Source of the DNA: Aricia agestis
Lineage: Eukaryota; Arthropoda; Insecta; Lepidoptera; Lycaenidae
Length of the DNA stretch: 64,000 bases
NCBI RefSeq assembly: GCF_905147365.1
Contig: NC_056417.1
Coordinates: 16,266,501-16,330,500, forward strand
Direction of reading: 5' to 3'
Made by a program: the position numbers and the translations under genes. The stretch's first letter is position 1; the number at the start of each line of letters is the position of its first letter. The notes beneath the pieces are model-generated. The model did no database searches. It saw only the letters and a list, made by a program, of their open reading frames with translations, and was not told where the DNA came from. This document shows positions 35,494 to 47,600 of the stretch, in pieces.

Positions 35494-36875
35494 ATGTCTA
35501 AGTGGATACCCAAAGTTTTGAGAAGACGTCCCACGACCGTCGGCTGCGTCGTACTGGGCCTCATAGCATTGGTGCAATTATTCGCAGCACATGGATACAA
35601 CTATATTCCTCTGGAAGATGTAGAGCGAGCCCTACTTTTTGCCGTTAATCCAAAGATTGGAAAAGAGAACAAGCCCCCTTGTGTATATGGCAGCGTTATT
35701 AATAAAACAAAGACTGTTGACAGCACGGATCTGCCTAAAAAATTTAATGAGTTTATGCCGAATGGAATTGTCAGCGGAAGCTACATGCCAGAAAACTGCA
35801 GACCCTTGATCAGTGTGGCCCTCCTTGTCACTTATAGGAACAGACAGAACCAGCTGGATGTGTTTGTGCCGTACATGCACAACTTCTTAAGAAAACAAAA
35901 CATACATTACAAGTAAGTCTTTAAGTATATTTGTAACGTAAGTCTCTAAAATATTTTCTTGAATTTAATTTCCAGTATTTGTATATTAAAATATGTGTTT
36001 AATCTCTTTATTTAAAAATACATCAGCTCGCTCTATATTATTTAAATTATGTAGAGTGATAACAGCTATTTTGTTTATTAAGGATTAAGTAACCATTCCT
36101 TAAAAATATTACCAATTGTCTACTAAGAGCAAAATATTTTTCAGAATTTACGTAATAGAGCAGGAGGATGACAAACCCTGGAACAAGGGCAAGCTGTACA
36201 ATATCGGAGCCAAGTATGCCATCGCAGACAAGTTCCCCTGCCTCATCCTCCACGATGTTGACCTGCTGCCACTGGATGAGAGTAACCTGTATGCCTGCCT
36301 CGGTCAACCTCGACACATGAGTGCCAGCATCGACAAGTTCAGATTTGTCCTGCCTTACGACACCCTAGTGGGTGGAGTGCTGGCCATAAGCTCAGATCAA
36401 TATGTGCAGATCAACGGCTTCTCTAACCGATTTAATGGCTGGGGTGGAGAAGATGATGATTTAGCTGCCAGAATTCTCAAACATAACCTTCTAATTTGGA
36501 GGTAAGTTTATGTGGTACATATATGCATTATTATATACTCTGCTCAGTAATCTTTGTTCAAGACCCTTTGTGTATAATATGTGTTTTACTGCTTACCTTT
36601 TATAATATTGGAGGTTAAGAAAATTTTTGTTAGAGGAAAAATCCTACATGAGATCAAACCTAACGTAACATTACATTTTCACTTACAGGTTACCACCACA
36701 CATGTCCAGGTACAGCATGCTGCCTCACAAGCAGGAAGCTATTAATGCCGACAGACACAAGATAATGCAAGAGAACTTGGAGAGTAGTGCAAGAGACGGC
36801 ATGGACACCGTGCGGTATGAGTCCGTCAATGTCAAAGACCAAAGGTTGTACACACTTATCGGAGTTAAGTTATAA
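35494..36875 (+). CDS. Beta-1,4-N-acetylgalactosaminyltransferase (GT7, bre-4/beta4GalNAcT type)
   Basis: Exons 35494-35912, 36145-36501 and 36689-36875, in phase, give 320 residues. It is a type II Golgi protein: short basic tail, signal anchor at about 13-32, stem, then the catalytic domain. Marks: VTYRNRQNQL, HDVDLLP (176-182), CLGQPRHMSASID, FNGWGGEDDDL (236-246) and YSMLPHKQE. Metal ligands known from bovine beta4GalT1 (Asp254, Met344, His347) align with Asp179 of the DVD, Met269 and His272. The donor-selecting Tyr289 of galactosyltransferases is Leu214 here (DTLVGG), which favours UDP-GalNAc, so LacdiNAc-type synthesis is likely. The chosen ATG is the first in frame in the exon. At 320 residues it is shorter than typical bre-4 proteins because of a short stem. 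Candidate AATAAA signals lie at 37032 and 37224. Confidence 0.93.
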
Positions 36876-36899
36876 TACAGAATAGTCAGCTAGGATAGT

Positions 36900-38440
36900 A
36901 TTAGTTTCTCCAATATATGCTATCATTTTTTCACTTACATTTATATTATGATACACAAAAGAATACTATGTACAGATGTGTTAGTCTAGCACACCTATGA
37001 GTGAGACTTTAAATTAATTTAGCCCCTTACTAATAAAAGATACAAAGTGTGTTATGTGTATCACAGACATTTATCTGATATCAGACATTTATCCGATATA
37101 CAAAGGTATCTATGTTAGAAGAAAATATACAGCCAAACATATAAGTTGCTTGACAGACAATGTATAACCATGATGATATTGCGAGAATAGATCTGTTTAT
37201 ATAAGACTAGAGGCTGTGGAGCAAATAAAAAGGTAGCTTAAATCCCTCAATAGTGGATTTGTGGAAATCTATTGTTATCGCGGTCGAATTCGACCGCTTG
37301 GGAGTTGAAGCATTAAGAGGAGTCCACACCGCCGTTTTTCCATAAAAACGCTGTCCCCTGTTTCCTCCCTGGATAATGCCGGTAGAGTTATGATTTTTTT
37401 CCTGAATATCTATGGCTACTATTATACTATATATGTCCCTATGTTTTCTTCTTTTCATAATTTTATATTAAAAAAGATAAGAACGTCCAAAAACCCAAAA
37501 AAAAAACCAGATTTTCCTCTGTGTTCAAACACCCAGAAAACAAAACTGGCTAGAATATACAAAAAAAATAAAACATAGGAACACAGCTCAAGCCTTGCTT
37601 TAATTCTTAAGGAAAAAAGTATTTAAATTGGTTAAGTTTTGGAGAAGGAATCAGCGCATATAACTTTTGTCGTGTTGTCTCTATCGCGCTCTGCGGTGGG
37701 AGACTTGAGATTGGTGAGACAGCAATACATTTTCAAATACCTATTTTCAATTTCTCTCGCCCCTGGTGTATCCTCTTAGTAAGAATTTTGTACACTACTA
37801 CAAAAATAATATATTGGATATGGAATATGGATATTTAATCTTTTATATTCTTACTCTCTACCCACTAAAGGCTAGTTGCTTACATTAATAATTTTGTATT
37901 CAATAAAATTTTCTAAGCTTAAGTTTTTAGAAAAACAAAATCTAATTTTGTTTTTCTTGTACTTAATTAGTAATAGATAATTATTATGTTAAGGTAGCTT
38001 TATAAAGCTAGCTTAAATTTGCGCTTATTATTTTTAAGGCTTTTTGTATGTTACAAGAGAATGTTAGACTGTTTATTGCAATACATTCGTGTCGACATTA
38101 ATTTATGAATGAGCATAATATAATACAAGATCTGCATGATTACTGCCATGTTTTTTCTCATTTGACAAAATATAATATTAATATGCATAATAATTTGGTT
38201 ATGAGGAAAAACAGATAATGGCAGCAAAATTGTAGACTAACATTTACATTAATACCTAAACTCCACAATATTTATTTTTCAGTCATGAAAATTCTCAATA
38301 TAAAGTAAGGTATATTACGTGGACCAAAATGTAGTGTAGTCTAAGATGAAAACATCCAGAATGTTAGATAATGTAAACAATACTATTATAGTGTCATAAT
38401 ATTGAGTTATGAGTATCATGTATCAGCCATCTTTATCATC
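36900..38440. other. 3' flank of beta4GalNAcT
   Basis: Includes the likely 3' UTR (AATAAA at 37032-37037 and 37224-37229). There is an 18-bp perfect palindrome GCGGTCGAATTCGACCGC at 37280-37297, otherwise AT-rich DNA with no gene seen. Confidence 0.4.
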
Positions 38441-38444
38441 TTTT

Positions 38445-38795
38445 TGCCGTGGGAGAGCCATGCTTCGGCACGAATGGGCCGGCTCGACCGGAGAAATGCC
38501 ACGGGCTCACATAAAACCAGCGTGAAACAGCGCTTGCGCTGTGTTTCGCCGAGTGAGTGAGTTTACCGGAGGCCCAATCCCCTACCCTTTTCCCTTCTCT
38601 ACCCTCCCCTCCCCTATTTCCTTCCCTACCCTCCCCTCCCCTATTTCCTTCCCTACCCTCCCCTATTACCCTATTCCTTCTTAGGCCGGCAACGCACCTG
38701 CAGCTCTTCTGATGCTGCGAGTGTCCATGGGAGACGGAAGTTGCTTTCCATCAGGTGACCCGTTTGCTCGTTTGCCACCTTATTTCATTAAAAAA
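38445..38795 (+). mobile_element. SINE-like element sharing the LINE 3' tail, second copy
   Basis: Same head and tail as 33615-33955, with an expanded (CCCTACCCTCCCCT)n pyrimidine tract at about 38575-38670. A LINE fragment of the tail donor family follows 170 bp downstream. Confidence 0.7.
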
Positions 38796-38964
38796 AATCT
38801 AGTCATAATAATATAGTTATTGCCCAAGGTAACAATCCGTCGCAAACAAAACCTTGTCATACTCCGGGTACACTCTATCCATACAGTACAGTTATTAGGT
38901 AATATTATGCAGAGGGCGCTACTAGCATATACAGTAAATAGTCCGATCAAAATCCGACATTGTC

Positions 38965-39295
38965 AAACATCGAACAAAACTTTTTGTTTACTATGCCATC
39001 GTCCCACGCGAAAAATATACCATCCTCGTCACCTTGATGTGTGACAGTCTTCCACCGTGCGTTTCTCGCGTAACTTTCTGCCGCGCACTGTAAAACTCTG
39101 GAACGAACTGTCACCAGCTGTATTTCCGGACCTATCCGGACCTGCAAACCTTCAAGAAGAGAGCGTATTTCCTCTTAAAAGGCCGGAAACGCACCTGCAG
39201 CTCTTGTGATGTTGCGAGTGGCCATGGGCGACGGTAGTTGCTTTCCATCAGGCGACCCGTTTGCTCGTTTGCCCCCTTATTTCATTTTAAAAAAC
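38965..39295 (+). mobile_element. LINE 3' end
   Basis: Encodes the decayed terminal ORF ([16 protein letters not shown], then LKGR) and the shared tail ending in A-rich sequence. About 330 bp, 5'-truncated. Confidence 0.75.
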
Positions 39296-39874
39296 TATCT
39301 ATGCTGGTACTGCATTTAGTGTGAAAATCCTACTCCTAAAAGCAGCCTTAGTTTAGGGTCTGAATTAACATCCAGACCCTTAACTACCGCCTTGCTATTT
39401 TTTTAATCAAAACCAAAGTAATAAATACACTCACACTTTCGCCTTTATAATATTGTTGCATTTTGCTAGTCAATTGGCCTACAGTAAAAATAAACATTGT
39501 TTCGAATAATGGTTGTAAATGATAGTGAGTTGAATGTTGATGTATTCATAAGGCACACATTGTTGAATAGTTTTAAAATATTTCACTTTATTTGATCTCT
39601 TTCATCATTCTCACTGCTCACGATACTTTTAACATTGTAAATCTTGTGTCTTAGAAATGAAATTATTTTTTTTTTGGAATTAATATATAAAATAGACGAG
39701 ACATTGTGTTGATTGTCGCTGTGTTACTTTGTCACGTGATTCCATAAGTTTTAGTAAAATAAAGTTTGGACATGACATGTAATAATATTATGATCTGCTA
39801 ATTATTATTATTTATGGACTTGGATGTAAAAAGATATAATATAAGGTCTGCTTAAAGATAATACAGGACTACAC

Positions 39875-40205
39875 AGTCTGTCAAGAAAGTGAAGAAATTA
39901 AAAAGTGGCAACATCGTAGTGTCATCCCTTTCAAATCAATCTAAAAAAAAGACTTTTTAATTTCTTCTCTTTCTTAACGGACTATAGTAAAACCTATGGA
40001 CTCAATATTGGCATGTATTATTTTTTTTTGTCGATTAAGACAAACAAACTAAAGTATGACCACATATGTATAGTCTGTCAAAAAAGTCATGAAATTAAAA
40101 AATGGCAACATCGTAGTGTCATCCCTTTTTTCTTAGATTGATTTGAAAGGGATGACACTACGATGTTGCCACTTTTTAATTTCATGACTTTTTTGACAGA
40201 CAGAC
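39875..40205. mobile_element. Pair of foldback MITEs
   Basis: The second element (40073-40205) is a near-perfect palindrome: arms of about 60 bp (TAGTCTGTCAAAAAAGTCATG inward through 'ggcaacatcgtagtgtcatc') separated by about 12 nt. The first (39875-39993) has the same left arm but a shortened right arm, so it is a deleted sibling 150 bp away. Confidence 0.8.
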
Positions 40206-40702
40206 AACAATACATAACAGTGGCGGCTAAAAAGGCTTTTGATTATGCTGTATTTTGTATAAATACAGTTATTTCTAAGTTCTTATCGAACACCAATCCT
40301 GTATTTTTTCCTCTTTTCTATTCTTAAGATTTGTCTTTATAACGAACAAAGTAATTTTAGTGCAATAAATATTTTTGAATTTTTCAGATCTTTTATTTTC
40401 TTAACTACCTTAGTTAAAAGAAACCCCTGGCATATCATGGAGTCATGTCTGGCGCGTGACATAATGTAGAGTATTGTAGGTATGTACCATAGACTTATAA
40501 TATCGTATGTCGTATGTACCGTGGGGTATTATTATAATTTATAAGTATTGTAGCAGGCGTTTTGTCATGCTATGGTTGATTTTGAGGCGCATTGTGGTTG
40601 TGGCGTGCTGTAGGCACTGTGGCGTATTGCAAGTGTTATGGCGAGTGTTTGCCACTGCTGTGGGACAGTGGCTTGTTGTGGATGTTGTGGTGTGTTGTGG
40701 AG

Positions 40703-43700
40703 TCACACGGTGTATGGCCGGAGGTCCCCCCAGCTGGGTCCGGCGCTGAGCTGCACGGGGAAGGCGGCCGGCAGACCGACGCGCGCGCCGCAACCCTCCA
40801 TTGCCGACTTTATTACTTCTGACAACATAAATTTAAACGTTGTAATAATTTACTACATACTGTTTATGATTAGGCCCGATTCTCAAGCGTCGAATGTAGT
40901 TTCGATCGCAGGCTATCAAGCTCGCGTGCGCACATCTGTCTCACGCGCGAGTGTGACGGCCTGCGTTCGAGACGCAAGTCGACGCTTCAAAATGTTTGGA
41001 GTGTACTACAATGTGTTGTATTCGCTGTGAAGGCTCTGGTATCTATAGCTGGTATCGTCATGATGGTATACGTACTCGCCGCAGCCGGCAAGTCCTGCGG
41101 CTCGAGCTCCCACACGAGCTCGTCGTGTATCTGCAGCAGCGGGCGCGCCGCCAGCCCCGCCCCCCGCAGCGCCGCGCCGCAAGACACCATCGCCGACTTG
41201 CACAGGTCCGCCGCTGACCCTGCAACCCGTCTCACTACTCACTCATACTTAGACCCCTAGTTAGTTTTCCTAAATACCTGTACGTTTTTCGTAGACACGT
41301 GTACAGATTTCGTAGACATCTACACTACAGTTTTCGTAGACATCTACAGTTTCCGTAGACATAGACTACAGTTTTCGTAGACATTTACAGTTTTCGTAGA
41401 CATCTACAGTTTCCGTAGACATAGACTACCGTTTTCGTAGACATTTACAGTTTTCGTAGACATCTACAGTTTCCGTAGACATAGACTACAGCTGTTTTCG
41501 TAGACATCTACAGCTTTCGTAGACATCTACAGTTTTCGTAGACATCTACAGTTTTCGTAGACATCTACAGTTTTCGTAGACATCTACAGTTTCCGTAGAC
41601 ATAGACTACCGTTTTCGTAGACATTTACAGTTTTCGTAGACATCTACAGTTTCCGTAGACATCGACTACAGCTGTTTTCGTAGACATCTACAGCTTTCGT
41701 AGACATCTACAGTTTTCGTAGACATCTACAGTTTTCGTAGACATCTACAGTTTTCATAGACATCTACAGCTGTTTTCGTAGACATCTACAGCTTTCGTAG
41801 ACATCTACAGTTTTCGTAGACATCTACAGTTTTCGTAGACATCTACAGTTTCCGTAGACATAGACTACCGTTTTCGTAGACATTTACAGTTTTCGTAGAC
41901 ATCTACAGTTTCCGTAGACATAGACTACAGCTGTTTTCGTAGACATCTACAGCTTTCGTAGACATCTACAGTTTTCGTAGACATCTACAGTTTTCGTAGA
42001 CATCTACAGTTTTCGTAGACATCTACAGTTTTCATAGACATCTACAGCTGTTTTCGTAGACATCTACAGCTTTCGTAGACATCTACAGTTTTCGTAGACA
42101 TCTACAGTTTTCGTAGACATCTACAGTTTCCGTAGACATAGACTACCGTTTTCGTAGACATTTACAGTTTTCGTAGACATCTACAGTTTCCGTAGACATA
42201 GACTACAGCTGTTTTCGTAGACATCTACAGCTTTCGTAGACATCTACAGTTTTCGTAGACATCTACAGTTTTCGTAGACATCTACAGTTTTCGTAGACAT
42301 CTACAGTTTTCATAGACATCTACAGCTGTTTTCGTAGACATCTACAGCTTTCGTAGACATCTACAGTTTTCGTAGACATCTACAGTTTTCATAGACATCT
42401 ACAGCTGTTTTCGTAGACATCTACAGCTTTCGTAGACATCTACAGTTTTCGTAGACATCTACAGTTTTCGTAGACATCTACAGTTTCCGTAGACATAGAC
42501 TACCGTTTTCGTAGACATTTACAGTTTTCGTAGACATCTACAGTTTCCGTAGACATAGACTACAGCTGTTTTCGTAGACATCTACAGCTTTCGTAGACAT
42601 CTACAGTTTTCGTAGACATCTACAGTTTTCGTAGACATCTACAGTTTTCGTAGACATCTACAGTTTTCATAGACATCTACAGCTGTTTTCGTAGACATCT
42701 ACAGTTTTCGTAGACATCTACAGTTTCCGTAGACATAGACTACCGTTTTCGTAGACATTTACAGTTTTCGTAGACATCTACAGTTTCCGTAGACATAGAC
42801 TACAGCTGTTTTCGTAGACATCTACAGCTTTCGTAGACATCTACAGTTTTCGTAGACATCTACAGTTTTCGTAGACATCTACAGTTTTCGTAGACATCTA
42901 CAGTTTTCATAGACATCTACAGCTGTTTTCGTAGACATCTACAGTTATCGTAGACATCTACACAGTTTTCGTAGACACCTGTACAGCTTTCGTAAATTCT
43001 GCACAACAGGTAATGATTTTGGGCAGGATCGTCACAATAATTTATAGAGAACATAACAAATCAAGTAATCACCTTGCACAATAAAATTGACAGCCTGTCG
43101 CTCAGCGTGCGCGCGTTCCGCTCGGTCGTCGCTAGTGAGATGCGGCAGGCGACGCACGCGCCCGCCCGGCGTGCGGAGCCGCCCCCCGCGCGCCGCAGCG
43201 ACCACACCCTCTCCAAAAGAACGCAGCGCCGAAAACGACTCTGTAAGCGGGATTGTAATACATAATTATTACGTATCAGTATGGTATCATGATAATAAAT
43301 ATAAAGTACAGTAGGTACCTAGAAAGATTGGTGGCGTTTGTATTCAGTAAGTAAAGGAATGTAATGTCAATTTTAAGTTTAGAGAGATTGACCCCAAAGA
43401 CATTATTGATACTTTTAAATTATTAAACATTAAGAATACCACCGATCTTTGGGGATTGTCTACAAAAATTATTAAATCAGTAATTGACATCATAGCTCCT
43501 CATCTAGCAATGATTTTTAATAACTGTATAGAGAATGGTGTTTTTCCTGACTTAATGAAGCACAGCAAGGTTATACCTTTATTTAAAGCGGGAATTAAGT
43601 CTGATCCGACAAATTACAGACCTATATCGATTTTACCGACTCTTAGCAAAATATTTGAAAAAATAATTTTAAAACAGCTATTGGTACACTTTAATTCAAA

Positions 43701-44582
43701 TAATTTATTACACGAAAATCAATACGGTTTTACTAAGGGTCGTTCCACAACGGATGCTGGTATAGGTCTTCTATGTAGTATATTTGAAGCTTGGGAGGGA
43801 TCGCAGGATGCCTTAGGTGTCTTCTGTGACCTCTCTAAGGCCTTCGACTGTGTCGAGCATGCTACATTGATAAGGAAATTACACCACTATGGCATAAGGG
43901 ACTCAGCACTCAACCTTTTGACATCTTACCTCAAAAATAGGACTCAAAGGGTTGAAATCAATAATAAGAGATCAAATGGAACCAAAATAGAATTAGGTGT
44001 CCCACAGGGATCTATTTTAGGCCCGTTTCTTTTTCTCGTCTACATAAATGACCTACCTTATCTAGTTAAGGATAATGATAATGAAATAGTACTTTTTGCT
44101 GATGACACTTCACTTATTTTTAAAGTGAAGAGACAACAGTCTCATTACTATCTATCCCATCCCATCTATTATAGTATTTAATCCACCACTAGCTATCCCA
44201 TGTTATAATTCTAACTATAGACGTAACTCCTGTCTAGTGCGAGCTAGCATTGAATTTAATAATGTCTGTAAAAAATTCTCTTTCGATCCTTATACATTGC
44301 GGACCAAGAATGCAAGAGACAAACTGAACCTTAACTTCTTCGATTAATATTTTCTATTGATTTATAATTACTGTTCTATTCTATATTCTATTCTCTTAAA
44401 CATCATTGTACTTTGTAACCTTAGTATATAATTATAGTTACACAAAATTTTGTTTGTTGTGTTAAAAAATCATGTTTGTTTGCTAGATTATCTTTGTTAA
44501 TGGTGAAAACCTGTCATTGGCTTCTTGTTTTATCTATAATTTAACTATTTAAGTAAAATTGTAAGCTGTTGGTTTTCCAATA

Positions 44583-44614
<32 letters not shown>

Positions 44615-47600
44615 ATTACGACGAGGTAAACTGTACTCTTTCAAAAATAGTACATTGGTTTAATGTTAATAATTTACTTTTGAATTCTACGAAAACTAAA
44701 TGTTTAAAGTTGACTTTGCCCAATGTACGGCAAGTTCAAACCAATGTACTATTGAATGATGAGAAAATGAATTTGGTGGACACTACTGTATTTTTAGGTA
44801 TTACACTAGATAGTAAATTACAGTGGGGTCCTCATATTGCTAAACTCGCAGATAGACTCAGTTCTGCAGCATATGCAGTCAGAAAGATTAGGGAAATTTC
44901 TGACGAAGACACTGCACGATTAGTATACTTTAGCTATTTTCACAGTAGAATGTCATATGGTATCCTTTTATGGGGAAACGCTGCCGATATTAATACTATA
45001 TTTGTGCTGCAGAAGCGAGCTATACGTTCGATTTACAAAATGTCTACATTTGAATCTTTGAGAGAAAAGTTTAAAGAAATTGGTATTCTGACAGTAGCTT
45101 CTCAATACATTTTAGATAATGTAATACATGTTAGAAAAAATATATGTAAATTTAAAGCCAAAGGTGACATTCATTGTAGAAACACCAGAAATAAGTACAA
45201 GCTAGATTTGCCAGTGATCAGACTTAGTAAAGTCAGTAAATCTTTTAAAGGTCAATGTATACGCCTTTTCAATAAAATCCCAGAAAACGTTAAAAATCTT
45301 TCCATTAATAAATTTAAGAAAGTAGTCAAAGAGCGTTTGTGTGCCAAAGCCTATTATAAGGTCAATGATTTCATAAATGATGGCACATCTTGGGAGTAGG
45401 ATGGCTGCTTACAAGGCTACTTCTACATTATTGTACATGACTTACTATGTATGTATGTTGACATTGTATAATTTTAAGTTACAGCATTGTAAATTTTATT
45501 TTAAAAGATTAATTTTTTTACCTCACTTTTTTTTGGTAAAAAAAGTGGGCCCCGTGCGAGTTTCTTACGCCGGTTCTTCTCGCCGGGATAGTTCCCGAAC
45601 CGGTGGTAGGCACCGTAGCTAATATTAACATTCTGAAAGTATTTTCTTAAAATCTACTCAGAAATAAAACATTTTTTATTTATTTTATTTTATTTTATTT
45701 TAAAAAAAGAGGCAGTAGAAATGTTTTTTCTGTAAGTTCCTCAAGTAATACTATTTAAAAGGTTCCATGTAGACAAGATAACATTACATGCTGAGTCTGC
45801 CTGTTACTGAGTCGACTGCTTTTTATAAAATTAGTGTAATATTTATTTGATTTGTTTGTAGACCAAATAAATAAATAAACATATAAAACCAACTGTGGAA
45901 ACTGTCTATGACGTCTCTCGCGCGGTCCTCGGTCATGCGCAGTATGTCGGCCATCTTGCGCGCGCCGGCGCCGTACAGGCACGCGTACACCAGCCGCTTA
46001 GTGCGCTCGCGCTCCGCACTACACACCGCCTCCACTGACTTGCCCAGCCTGGAAACATAATTATGAAAAATATGACCAAATGCACATATAATACGCATTA
46101 TAATGTGTATAAATTAAAATTTTTAGTAATTAATTTACGTCAATTTCTTTTTTACTACCGATATTCGAATAGAATTCGCATGCATCTAGCAACCGTCTTA
46201 TATAATGTTTGTACGTGTGAGCGTGCGTGTAAAATATGTAAGGTGAACGTGTGAATTACGTACGTGCGTGGGCTCGTCCCTATAAAAGACATACGTGTTT
46301 ACGTATAGTTACATAGGGGAGGTGCGTGAGCCTGTGCGAGAATATTTCGAATGAGATTAGTATGCAGGTCTGCGGAATAGTAAATGATATTGTTACATAC
46401 CACTGTGCGGCGAGCTCGGCGAACAGGTCCGGGCTGGCGAGGGCGGCGGCGAGCGCGGCGTCGGCGGCGGCCAGCGCCAGCACGCGGCACTCCGCGTGGC
46501 GGAAGTCCGCCGCCAGCAGCACGCGACCCGCGTGCGCTACGTACGCGCCGCGGAACGACAACGTGCCCGCGTCTGCGGACGCTCCGCCCACGACACCTGA
46601 AGACACGAAGAAAAACTAGTTGTCCTAGCACTAACAAAATTATTACACTAACTGCCTCTAACTCGCGCAAATGTGCCCTTATAATAATTATAGTGGAACG
46701 ACTACATCAGCATATTAAGTTTAAATTAGTTTTAATGCTGCTATGCTAAAAATGCTTTATCCTTATCGCGTGAACTTACCATCGCCTTCCTGTTCGGGAT
46801 CTAGCGTCAGGCTGAAGGTCTTGGGTATGGCCTGCAGGTTGGGGTTGTTGCACGCGATGCGGCCCGTCACTGCGGCGTTCTGCTCCCTGCAAATAACCAT
46901 ATTATAAGTCAATCATTTGTTAGATTGATATTCCTTCTGCTGCTATCCTAACAGTACCGCGCCGTACAGAAAATGGCTATCTGAAGAATAACGAGTAAAG
47001 TCTGAAATCACTACAGATGGGGAAAATCTTCCTGTGAGGCTCCCAATCACATATTCCCAAGCACAATTATGGCGAAGTTGGTCAGAACAGGGTCGTTTGT
47101 ACGTGAACAGGCTCTAACATATTGTCACTCACCATTTGGGTCTGACGACGCCGCCGCGGACGTGGTGCAGGATGCCGGCGACGAAGGTGGTGCGCGCCTT
47201 GTGCAGCTGCCGGTACTGCAGCACCAGCGCCGGCAGTGGGTGCACGCCGGCCAGCAGACGAAGCTAAGGACCAAGAGGTTGACCACAGTAAGAACAATAC
47301 CACAAAGGACGACTGTACCAGACTTCTAGCCCAAGCAAGACTTTTAGAACGGGTATTAATGACTACTTTTAGTAAAAAACTTCCCAGGGAGCTTTAATTC
47401 AGTGTCACCCAAAGGTTGAAATGTTTTACATATTTCTTTACGAGGCGTAAAAATATAGGTACGCTAAAATCAAAGGCCCGTTTCAGCTAAATTAATATTA
47501 ATTGGGTTTCTCAGCATCAAGCTATCTTTCTTACATACCTATTACTCAAAGAACGAGATAGAAAACGTCATATTGATAGTCTGACACAAGGAGCTACAAG

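Noticed and set aside
41277..43005. CRISPR-like array
   Set aside because: No unique spacers of constant size between direct repeats; units are contiguous and the host is a eukaryote. It is a minisatellite.
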